A DNA stretch of 64,000 nt, taken from assembly GCF_900129615.1 (NCBI RefSeq), contig NZ_FQWI01000001.1, positions 558,001 to 622,000 of the forward strand, in the 5' to 3' direction. Made by a program: the position numbers and the translations under genes. The notes beneath the pieces were generated by a model. The model was not told the DNA's origin and did not search any database. It saw only the letters and a list, made by a program, of their open reading frames with translations. This DNA comes from Pectobacterium carotovorum. Lineage in GTDB: Bacteria > Pseudomonadota > Gammaproteobacteria > Enterobacterales > Enterobacteriaceae. Below are positions 44,281 to 51,843 of this stretch, one piece after another. How positions within the stretch are numbered: position 1 is the stretch's first letter; every line of letters starts with the position of its first letter.

Positions 44281-44472
44281 CAGCCCCCGTATTTATACGT
44301 GCTCCTTCGCACCGTTACGGTGCCATCCTCCATCGATGCGCCCCATTACGGCGCACCCGTTGTGGTGAACAATGGCGTTATGACGCATTGCAGCGCGGTA
44401 TTTTCTGCTCGTTAAGCATCCGGCATGGTTTATGCATTCTTATGAATAACAGTGACTGCCGGAGAGTGAAAA

Positions 44473-45567
44473 ATGAGAAATTATGTCAGCTTCAGGAATG
44501 TTCAGAAGACCTATGACGGCGACCGCCTGATCGTCAAAAACCTCAATCTGGATATCCGTGAAGGTGAATTTCTGACCCTGCTTGGGCCTTCCGGCTCGGG
44601 AAAAACCACCAGTTTGATGATGCTCGCCGGGTTTGAAACCCCGACGCAGGGGGAAATTATGCTGCGCGATGCCCCGCTGCACCACCTCCCACCGCACCAG
44701 CGCGACATCGGTATGGTGTTTCAGAACTACGCCCTGTTCCCACACATGACCGTGGCGGAGAATCTGGCGTTTCCACTCTCCATCCGTCGCCTGAACCGTG
44801 CCGATATCAAAGAGAAAGTGGATCGGGTACTGGACCGCGTGAAGCTCACCAGCCTGGCCGATCGCTACCCCGCCCAGATGTCCGGCGGCCAGCAGCAGCG
44901 TGTCGCGCTGGCTCGCGCACTGGTTTTCGAGCCAAAGCTGGTGCTGATGGATGAACCTTTGGGCGCGTTGGATAAGCAACTACGCGAGCATATGCAGTTG
45001 GAAATCAAAGAGCTGCATCAGTCGCTGGAGTTAACCGTGGTGTACGTCACCCATGACCAGAGCGAAGCGATGACCATGTCCAACCGCGTCGCGGTGTTTA
45101 ACGATGGCGTGATTCAGCAAATGGACAGCCCCAGCGACATCTACGAAAAACCGGAAAACGCATTTGTGGCGCAGTTTATCGGCGAAAACAATACGCTGCT
45201 CGCCACACGCGCCGAGGCCGAAGGCGCATTCTATCGGGCAACGCTGGACGATGGCACCTCGCTGCGCGCGCTGAAAGTCCGCCCCAGCTCACCGGGTCGA
45301 AAAATCACCCTCTGCATCCGCCCCGAACGTATTCACGTCAACGCGGCTCACGTCGATGACGGCATGCAGCACGTCAAAGCCCGCATTCAACAGTTCATCT
45401 ATCTGGGCGATCACGTCAGGATGATGACGGAAGTGGCCGGTCAGCCGCAGTTTATGGTGAAACTCCCCGCCAGCGAGATTCAGCCGCACTGGAAAGCGGG
45501 TACCGAAGTCAATCTGTCATGGCAACCGGAGCACCTGCGCGCGCTGGATAGCATCATTACGCATTAA
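44473..45567 (+). CDS. ABC transporter ATPase, PotA-type
   Basis: 364 aa. Walker A GPSGSGKTTSL, signature MSGGQQQRVALARAL, Walker B VLMDEPLGALD, H-loop VTHDQSEAMTMS, C-terminal TOBE domain (about 275-355). PotA/YdcT group. It is not linked to a permease on its own strand, so it most probably energises the PotD/B/C-type proteins encoded at 36280-39515 on the opposite strand beyond gabDT-gabR. GGAGAGTGAAAA precedes the ATG. Confidence 0.9.
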   Translation: MRNYVSFRNVQKTYDGDRLIVKNLNLDIREGEFLTLLGPSGSGKTTSLMMLAGFETPTQGEIMLRDAPLHHLPPHQRDIGMVFQNYALFPHMTVAENLAFPLSIRRLNRADIKEKVDRVLDRVKLTSLADRYPAQMSGGQQQRVALARALVFEPKLVLMDEPLGALDKQLREHMQLEIKELHQSLELTVVYVTHDQSEAMTMSNRVAVFNDGVIQQMDSPSDIYEKPENAFVAQFIGENNTLLATRAEAEGAFYRATLDDGTSLRALKVRPSSPGRKITLCIRPERIHVNAAHVDDGMQHVKARIQQFIYLGDHVRMMTEVAGQPQFMVKLPASEIQPHWKAGTEVNLSWQPEHLRALDSIITH

Positions 45568-45934
45568 TAGTGCTCTGGCAGCATCAAGAGATGTGAAAAG
45601 CCGAACAGAAAAAATAAATACGTTGCCCTGAATAAGGGCAACAGATACTGAATTAATATAGTGGGAACAGAGAAAATAATTAGCGCCATAGGGTATAATT
45701 TTTATTTAGGTAATTAATGCGTGACCACTCACAACTCAAAAACATCCTGTTTATTAATGACAGAATATCGCTGGAATTTTTTCCTGATATCTATTTACAC
45801 TCAATACAGTTGCTCGTGCTAACCCTTCCTATTTTAAGTTTCAGGTACGTTATTCAATAATAACGATTTATTCTGTAACTTGAATTAATAAGGGCACATT
45901 CTAATGGACAGAGATCTCATATAAGGGAATACGT
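45568..45934. other. 367-nt gap upstream of the biosynthetic block
   Basis: Contains hairpin repeat B copy 1 (45620-45657), a GGGTATAATTTT -10-like sequence (45691-45702), and the palindrome CGTTATT-CAAT-AATAACG (45848-45865), 70 nt before the SDR ATG. AT-rich; no gene. Confidence 0.55.
45620..45657. repeat. Hairpin repeat, family B copy 1
   Basis: ACGTTGCCC-TGAATAA-GGGCAAC followed by AGATAC and AATTAAT. A close relative is at 51253-51291. It probably also ends the PotA-type gene transcript. Confidence 0.7.
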
Positions 45935-46714
45935 ATGGATACGCCGCACTTCTTTGATCTGTCTGGAAAAACCGCGCTAATCACCGGAGGATCGCGTGGA
46001 TTAGGGCTACAAATTGCTGAAGCACTCGGCGCACAAGGGGCTCACATAATCCTCTCAGCGCGCCACGCCGATGAATTGCAGACCGCGCAGTCACACCTTT
46101 CCTCATTGGGTATTCGTGCCGAATTGATTGCCGCCGACAATGCGCAGGATCGCGATATTGAGCGCCTCGCAGAGGAAGCCATCGCCAAGACGGGCCAGAT
46201 AGATATTCTCGTCAATAATGCCGGTACGGCATTCGGTTCCCCAGCGGAAGACCATGCGATTGCTGACTGGGATCGCGTCATGAATCTGAATATCCGCAGC
46301 CTGTTTTTATTAACGCAGAAAATCGGCAAAGGCAGCATGATCCCTCGCCGCTATGGGAAAGTTATCAACGTGGCGTCGCTTGCTGGCTTACAGGGCAATC
46401 TGCCCGGCTGGCTGGAAGGCATCGCGTACAGCACCAGCAAAGGTGCCGTGGTGAATTTTACCCGTGCATTGGCAGGTGAATGGGGTGAATTTAATATCAC
46501 CGTCAATGCGCTCGCCCCCGGTTTCTTCCCTTCCGCCATGACACAGAATTTGCTAAATCGCCTTGGCGTTGATGCACTGGCGCAAAAATCACCGCTGCGG
46601 CGTATTGGGGACGATGAAGACTTAAAGGGTGCAGCGATCCTATTTGCCTCCGATGCCAGTAAATATATTACGGGTCAAATACTTTCCATTGACGGAGGCA
46701 TGAGCGCTATATAA
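45935..46714 (+). CDS. Short-chain dehydrogenase/reductase at the head of the biosynthetic block
   Basis: 259 aa. TGGSRGLG cofactor site (about 18-25), NNAG motif, Ser in NVASLAGL and YSTSK, C-terminal ITGQILSIDGG. It resembles gluconate 5-dehydrogenase/FabG-type reductases. TAAGGGAATACGT precedes the ATG. The next gene starts 165 nt later, after a repeat end, so it may be a separate transcript, though it lies within the block bounded by the two family B hairpins. Confidence 0.87.
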   Translation: MDTPHFFDLSGKTALITGGSRGLGLQIAEALGAQGAHIILSARHADELQTAQSHLSSLGIRAELIAADNAQDRDIERLAEEAIAKTGQIDILVNNAGTAFGSPAEDHAIADWDRVMNLNIRSLFLLTQKIGKGSMIPRRYGKVINVASLAGLQGNLPGWLEGIAYSTSKGAVVNFTRALAGEWGEFNITVNALAPGFFPSAMTQNLLNRLGVDALAQKSPLRRIGDDEDLKGAAILFASDASKYITGQILSIDGGMSAI

Positions 46715-46807
46715 ACCGCGCCTATATTATTAGCTATCAATTATTCTATCTTTAATCATTCCAAATCAACGAGGCTCATGGAGGAGGCGCGTAATACAGC
46801 CAATTGG

Positions 46808-46834
46808 CATGCAACTTGAAGTATGACGGATATA
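46808..46834. repeat. Solo end of the 25.6-kb MITE-like element
   Basis: The reverse complement agrees with the left end of the element at 25591 and its preceding base pairs in 26 of 27 positions. The remainder of the element is absent. Confidence 0.65.
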
Positions 46835-46879
46835 AATTCATGTACGTTTTCAGTCGAGCTAATTACAGGAGTAATAGCG

Positions 46880-47695
46880 ATGAAAAGTTGCTTTGATGGA
46901 TGGTCACCACAAGTCATTGATAGTGAAGATAAGAAGGCAGTCATTGCGCATATCGAAAAATATCGCTTTGCCGTCGTTACCCGCGAATGGAAATACGATG
47001 ATTCCGACTTCCAAAAAATGTCAGCGCTTTATTCGTTGGGTGATATTTATCAGTCAGCCTTTAACCGTCAGGAACACAAAGAGGGCGTATCGACATCCGG
47101 GGTGAATCAGATTGGCGGGCTCTCACACGGCACGCATATGGTTTTCAACAGTACCTCACACCTTTCTCTTCATACCGATGGCTCTTATATCCCGATAGGA
47201 AGCATAAAAACATCGATCCTCCTTTGTAAACAACATGCAAGCCAAGGGGGTGGAACCGTCCTGTTTGATAGCGTATCCGCGTTTCAGAAGCTCCGGGCTG
47301 AGCACCCTGACCTAGCGAATATTCTGCTTGAAGAACAGATTTTCAGACGCCGTTCAACTGGGACACAATCCGGGACACAGTACGCCCATATCGGTCCAGT
47401 TTTTCGGCCCGATCGGGACGGCGGATATATTGGCGGGTTTACGCTGGATGTGACCGCCGACTGGGACTATTCACGCAATATCAATCCGCGCGTTGTCGAG
47501 GCTGTCGAGTACATGTCGCAGTTGGCCGCTGAAGGTAGCCGCTATCACCTGACATTCCCTCTTTATCGCGGACAGGCCTTGATCATGCGTAACGATAAAA
47601 TCTCTCACGGACGCCATGCCTATACGGACGATCCCGCCTCCCCAAGAACCCTGCTGCGAGGCATGTTCACCCGCGCCCCCACCCTGATCGCATAA
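46880..47695 (+). CDS. TauD/TfdA-family Fe(II)/2-oxoglutarate dioxygenase
   Basis: 271 aa from MKSCFDGWSP (AGGAG 8 nt upstream); the open frame extends 19 codons further without a good site. Iron ligands H98-x-D100 (LHTDGSY) and distal H243 (ISHGRHAY); R256 or R260 probably binds 2-oxoglutarate. The HGR end resembles the gamma-butyrobetaine hydroxylase-like branch more than taurine dioxygenase. It probably hydroxylates an amino acid or amine. The sulfotransferase gene starts 13 nt later. Confidence 0.85.
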   Translation: MKSCFDGWSPQVIDSEDKKAVIAHIEKYRFAVVTREWKYDDSDFQKMSALYSLGDIYQSAFNRQEHKEGVSTSGVNQIGGLSHGTHMVFNSTSHLSLHTDGSYIPIGSIKTSILLCKQHASQGGGTVLFDSVSAFQKLRAEHPDLANILLEEQIFRRRSTGTQSGTQYAHIGPVFRPDRDGGYIGGFTLDVTADWDYSRNINPRVVEAVEYMSQLAAEGSRYHLTFPLYRGQALIMRNDKISHGRHAYTDDPASPRTLLRGMFTRAPTLIA

Positions 47696-47708
47696 TCAAG
47701 GAGAGATC

Positions 47709-48758
47709 ATGACCGATCGTTCAATGACGGAATCCGCGTTAGCGGCGCGCTGGGATGGCTGGCTGACGTGCCCGCAAGAGCACCTTCAAGCCCGGATGCG
47801 GGATGAGTTAACCGAGCTACCGATAAGCGAGAAAACGCGGGCAGCGATGCTGGCCTTCGTTCATGAATACCGTCTCAACGGCGTCAACTGGAGCGCTCAG
47901 GGAATACGCGGAGACGAAGTTCAGGCGCAGCTACAGGATCTTCAACATGACGCGCCGCCTTATTTTGCGTGGTTCTGCGAAAAAATTGCCCTTGCTGAAA
48001 AATACAAATGGGTCGGCGGCAGCGTGGATGCGGATGTTCTGGCGGCACAAACCCGCTATCAGAAATTTGCCATCGTCTCTACGCCCAGAGCGGGTACCCA
48101 CCTGCTCCGCACGCTGTTAGGTTCCCACCCAAATATTGAAATGCACGGCGAAGCCTTCAACCGGTTTGGCCAACATTTGCTGCCCTATTCCGTTAAAGAC
48201 ACCGCTATCGAAACGATCCTACATCGCCACCTGTTCAGACCCTATTTTGAATACGTCGAAGCGGTCGGTTTCGTACTGTTTCGGGATCTTGATACCAACT
48301 GGGGCGATGCGCCGATCTGGCCTGCCTTGCTGGCAATCCCCGATCTGAAGCTGATCCTGCTGGAAAGAAGAAGCCGGCTACAGCAATTCGTGTCGTTGAA
48401 GAAAAGCCTGCGCGACCGCATCTGGTACGTCGGCCAGCATGATAGTCGCCCGATTTCTCACGAAAAAATGGCAGTGTCGGTCGATGAGCTAACGGCGTTC
48501 ATCGATAGCAATCTGGAAAATCAGGCCGCGTTTTATCAAGCTTTTCAGCACCATGACATCCTCACCCTTGACTACGAAGAAGTGATGTCAGCGCCCGATA
48601 TGGCTTCCAGCACGGTGCTGTCTTTCCTGGGGATTTCCGATTCCAGGCTCTGTGCCGGTACAGGAAAAAAAGAGACCCGAACGATTGATTCGATCGTGAG
48701 TAACGTTGACGACATCAGAACCGCGCTGACAGGGACACAATATGAATCCTACCTCTAG
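47709..48758 (+). CDS. Sulfotransferase-family protein with N-terminal helical extension
   Basis: 349 aa. The PAPS-binding loop is clear at residues 121-133 (AIVSTPRAGTHLL), with a second motif around RRSRLQQFVSLKK (a 3'-phosphate-binding-like Arg/Ser stretch). This is the Stf0-like/bacterial sulfotransferase family. About 110 residues stand before the domain with no family I recognise. It should transfer sulfate from PAPS to a hydroxyl, possibly one made by the dioxygenase. Its last 17 nt overlap the aminotransferase gene. GGAGAGATC precedes the ATG. Confidence 0.82.
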   Translation: MTDRSMTESALAARWDGWLTCPQEHLQARMRDELTELPISEKTRAAMLAFVHEYRLNGVNWSAQGIRGDEVQAQLQDLQHDAPPYFAWFCEKIALAEKYKWVGGSVDADVLAAQTRYQKFAIVSTPRAGTHLLRTLLGSHPNIEMHGEAFNRFGQHLLPYSVKDTAIETILHRHLFRPYFEYVEAVGFVLFRDLDTNWGDAPIWPALLAIPDLKLILLERRSRLQQFVSLKKSLRDRIWYVGQHDSRPISHEKMAVSVDELTAFIDSNLENQAAFYQAFQHHDILTLDYEEVMSAPDMASSTVLSFLGISDSRLCAGTGKKETRTIDSIVSNVDDIRTALTGTQYESYL

Positions 48759-49986
48759 CCCATACTGGCCACCTTATACGGCTCTCACTGAAAAAGACGA
48801 GCGCCCGATTATTCACCGTGGCGAAGGTGTTTATCTTTATGATGAACGCGGGCAGCGCTACTTTGACGGGATGTCGGGCTGTTATAACCATTGCCTAGGG
48901 CACTCCCACCCTGAATTCATTGCCGCCCTGCAACAACAATTATCCACGCTGATTCATGCCTGCAATATCTATTCAAATACCCAACTCCCCGGCGAACTGG
49001 CCGAAAAACTCGCCACTAAGCTACTCGGTACAGGCCTTCGTAAAACGTTCATCGTCGGGAGCGGCAGCGAAGGCGTTGAAAGCGCACTAAAAATGGCCTG
49101 GCAATATCAGGTCAACCGTTCCCGTCCAGCGAGAACGAAAATCGTGGCGATTAACGGCGCGTACCACGGCTGTACGCTCGGTGCGATGATGGCGACCAGG
49201 CGCCCTTTTATCAACGAGGGCATTTTACCGTCTCTGCTCGACAGCAATACGATCACGATGCCCCCACCTGAACACCTCAACGATATTCGCGGCTGGGAAA
49301 CGCTGTTAGAAGAGCAGGAAGCGACCATCGCCGCCGTCATTATTGAACCGATCATGGCAATGGAAGGCACCCGACAGCTACCTGAGGGCTTCCTGCAACA
49401 GCTTTCGCAGTTAACAAAAAAACACGACATTCCGCTGATCTGTGACGAAGTTTACTGCGGCGTTGGCCGTGCGGGGACGTTCTGTGAATCGGTCTCACAA
49501 GGTGCACAGCCTGACATTGTCATTTTCAGCAAGTGTCTGGGTGGCGGCGTTCCCATCACCGCCGTGCTTGCCACGGAGGCGATTACCGACAGCTTTAAAG
49601 GGCAAATGCCGCCGTTTTTCCGCCACGGCCATACGCAATCCGGCAACCTGCTGGGCTGCCGCGCGGCGCTGTTTGTCATGGATTATCTGGATGCGCATCA
49701 CCTCTACGATGAGGTCACGGCAAAAGGAAGAACGATCCTCCAGCTCGCCAAACAGCATTTCCCTCAAACCGAGGGGCTGATCAGCCTGCAAGGTAAAGGG
49801 CTGATGCTATCGATGACGTTTGAGTCCCTCGAACAGTGTGGCCGTGCGCAGGCGGCGATACGCCAACATGGCGTCATCGTTGGCGCAGCGGGTCCGTACT
49901 TAAAACTGGCACCCGCTTTCACGATTTCAGCCAACGAAACAGAGGAACTGATTCAACGTATGACTACCGCACTGGAAAGCCTCTGA
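48742..49986 (+). CDS. Class III PLP-dependent aminotransferase (biosynthetic block)
   Basis: 414 aa. VGSGSEGVESALKMAWQY, NGAYHGCTLGAMMAT, PLICDEVYCGVGRAGTF, PLP lysine in FSKCLGGGVPITA. It is of the omega/diaminobutyrate type. It differs clearly from the two other class III enzymes in the window (32632 and gabT). The ATG lies inside the 3' end of the sulfotransferase gene in another frame, a sign of coupled translation. The substrate is not known. Confidence 0.88.
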   Translation: MNPTSSPYWPPYTALTEKDERPIIHRGEGVYLYDERGQRYFDGMSGCYNHCLGHSHPEFIAALQQQLSTLIHACNIYSNTQLPGELAEKLATKLLGTGLRKTFIVGSGSEGVESALKMAWQYQVNRSRPARTKIVAINGAYHGCTLGAMMATRRPFINEGILPSLLDSNTITMPPPEHLNDIRGWETLLEEQEATIAAVIIEPIMAMEGTRQLPEGFLQQLSQLTKKHDIPLICDEVYCGVGRAGTFCESVSQGAQPDIVIFSKCLGGGVPITAVLATEAITDSFKGQMPPFFRHGHTQSGNLLGCRAALFVMDYLDAHHLYDEVTAKGRTILQLAKQHFPQTEGLISLQGKGLMLSMTFESLEQCGRAQAAIRQHGVIVGAAGPYLKLAPAFTISANETEELIQRMTTALESL

Positions 49987-50040
49987 TGGGCGTTAACCGC
50001 CACTATCCGTCAGGTGTGATTAATAACAGGGAGTGAAAAA

Positions 50041-50694
50041 ATGTCCGACTATTTTGATCTTGAACGCATCATCCACGGCAAACGGCATGAAACCCCTTTC
50101 CAGTGGGGAGAATTAACCCAGATATGGCGTAACAGCACTATCGCCTCGACGCTTGCTCACGAGTTCCCGACCGACGGGTTTAACTATCGTGAACGTAACG
50201 GCGGTTACTTTTATCGTCGTACCCTTATTCCTTTAGCCTCCGGCAAGGTGAGCGACACCACGACGCTGTCCGACGCCTGGCTGGGAATGTGCAACGACTT
50301 GGTTTCTGACGACTTTACTGCCGCCCTGTCCGCCTTCTGCGGTGCCGACCTTTCCGAATTCAAAATGGAAGCCGTGGCCTTTCGCGGCGGGCGAGATACA
50401 CACTACCTTCCCCATGTCGACGCATCCCTAAAACGCGGATTCCGCCTGATTATCTATTTTAACGCCGAATGGGAAGAAAGCTGGGGCGGTGCCTTTCAGA
50501 TCCTCAACCCAGAGAATCATGCTGACGTCTGCCATTCCGTTCTCCCGATTATGGGCAACGCCAGCGTCATCATCCGCAACGGGTTTTATGAAACCTGGCA
50601 TGCGGTCATGCCGCTAACCGGCGTTTCCGTCAAAACACGTAATGCGCTGAATATCACCTATTACGAACCCGGCACGACGAGTACAGCGCAGTGA
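50041..50694 (+). CDS. 2-oxoglutarate/Fe(II) oxygenase, prolyl-4-hydroxylase-like
   Basis: 217 aa. H125-x-D127 (LPHVDAS), distal H187 (YETWHAVM) and R200 (VKTRNALNITYY), the order found in the P4H-type double-stranded beta helix. It belongs to another branch than the TauD-type enzyme at 46880, so the operon has two oxygenases. GGGAGTGAAAAA precedes the ATG, 54 nt after the aminotransferase. It overlaps the kinase gene by 4 nt. Confidence 0.85.
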   Translation: MSDYFDLERIIHGKRHETPFQWGELTQIWRNSTIASTLAHEFPTDGFNYRERNGGYFYRRTLIPLASGKVSDTTTLSDAWLGMCNDLVSDDFTAALSAFCGADLSEFKMEAVAFRGGRDTHYLPHVDASLKRGFRLIIYFNAEWEESWGGAFQILNPENHADVCHSVLPIMGNASVIIRNGFYETWHAVMPLTGVSVKTRNALNITYYEPGTTSTAQ

Positions 50695-51239
50695 AGAAGC
50701 TTATTTTTCTCTACGGGCCGCCTGCGGTGGGGAAACTCACTATCAGTCGCCTGCTGGCAGAGAAAATGGGTGCAAGGCTATTTCATAATCATCTGACGTA
50801 TGATTTAGCGATGGCGGTGCTCCCGCCGGATAGTACATTTAGCACGCTCCGGCGCTTCGCCTGTCAGCTAAGGCTCTATGCCATCACGTTACTTTTTGCA
50901 GAGGATGAGCGCGATTTGATCACGACTTTCTGCTATGAGGGAAGCAAAGACGACGGGTACATTGAGGCGATAAAGACACTGTGCGCGGAACATGGCGTGA
51001 CGCCATTTTTCGTTCAACTCTGTAGCGACGAAGTGCACCTCTTAAATCGCGTAGAAAACGCTGATCGACATCAGTTCGGTAAGGTGAATACACAAGATAA
51101 GCTCAAAGAAATTCTGAGGAATTGCGACTACACCGACACGATCGATGCAGCTCATCATCGTTCACTGCACACCTCTGCGCTGGCGCCTCACGAAGCCGCA
51201 GAACAGTTACTCGACTGGTTTTATTCATCTTCATATTGA
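50691..51239 (+). CDS. P-loop kinase-like protein
   Basis: 182 aa starting with GTG, which overlaps the preceding stop (GTGA). The Walker A loop GPPAVGK (residues 9-15) opens the protein, as in shikimate/adenylate kinase-like nucleotide-binding folds; FHNHLTYDLA and RVENADRHQFGK may form the lid and substrate sites. It is probably a small-molecule kinase. In the context it could activate or protect the product of the pathway; resistance by phosphorylation is another option. The function is not recognised. Confidence 0.75.
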   Translation: MKKLIFLYGPPAVGKLTISRLLAEKMGARLFHNHLTYDLAMAVLPPDSTFSTLRRFACQLRLYAITLLFAEDERDLITTFCYEGSKDDGYIEAIKTLCAEHGVTPFFVQLCSDEVHLLNRVENADRHQFGKVNTQDKLKEILRNCDYTDTIDAAHHRSLHTSALAPHEAAEQLLDWFYSSSY

Positions 51240-51252
51240 CGTAACAGAAAGC

Positions 51253-51291
51253 ACGTTGCCCCTGAACAGGGGCAACGGATACAAAATTAAT
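51253..51291. repeat. Hairpin repeat, family B copy 2 (likely bidirectional terminator)
   Basis: Perfect 10-bp stem GTTGCCCCTG/CAGGGGCAAC with a 2-nt loop, then GGATAC and AATTAAT as in copy 1 at 45620. It lies between the kinase stop and the convergent GlsB-like gene. Confidence 0.75.
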
Positions 51292-51535
51292 CCCGAATCT
51301 TGCGGTATACCCACAGCACGACAATCGCGCCGACAACCGCCACCACAAAACTGCCGAAATTAAAGCCATCGACCCGGCCGAACCCAAAGAAAACGCTGAT
51401 ATAGCCGCCCACAACCGCACCGACAATCCCGAGCAACACCGTCAGGATAAAGCCGCCGCCGTCTTTACCGGGCATAATCCACTTAGCCAGAATCCCCGCA
51501 ATTAAGCCAAAAATAATCCAGGACAGAATACCCAT
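51287..51535 (-). CDS. GlsB/YeaQ/YmgE-family small membrane protein
   Basis: 82 aa from MGILSWIIFG, the standard start of the family; the open frame continues upstream without conserved sequence. Three membrane helices rich in Gly and Val (GLIAGILAKWIMPGKDGGGF, LLGIVGAVVGGYI, VVGAIVVLWVYRKI). This transglycosylase-associated family is linked with stress responses and has no known enzyme activity. AGGAGTAGGT precedes the ATG. Confidence 0.93.
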   Translation of the reverse strand: MGILSWIIFGLIAGILAKWIMPGKDGGGFILTVLLGIVGAVVGGYISVFFGFGRVDGFNFGSFVVAVVGAIVVLWVYRKIRD

Positions 51536-51843
51536 ACCTACTCCTCGCGTTTTCGTTTCACCACACCCGCTCTCTCGCCACTCATCGGCAAAGCGGGCCG
51601 TTAAGCAAGTATAGGTTAGGATTGGGGAAGTGGTGGGTTGGTGTGGCATATTTGGTTGCCTTACACCGATCTGTTTCTCAGTACGTTAGGTTATTGAGTT
51701 AGTTATCCAGCAAGTATCGATAAAATGGAATATACAAGCCCAGAGCTAGTGACTAGATTATTGATGACCGCCGAACGGTCATCAATAACTGTATAGCAAC
51801 CACACCGAGTTATTTACAAGAGCATCCATAAGTGGAATGTATT
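51536..51843. other. 308-nt gap marking the change to AT-rich sequence
   Basis: Contains the long hairpin at 51758-51788. GC content falls sharply from here through the RelA/SpoT-domain gene. No gene seen. Confidence 0.5.
51758..51788 (-). terminator. 13-bp perfect hairpin after the RelA/SpoT-domain gene
   Basis: TTATTGATGACCG/CGGTCATCAATAA with a 5-nt loop, 56 nt beyond the stop. On minus the loop reads TTCGG. There is no long T tract. It probably ends the gene's transcript and could mark the edge of an insertion. Confidence 0.65.
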
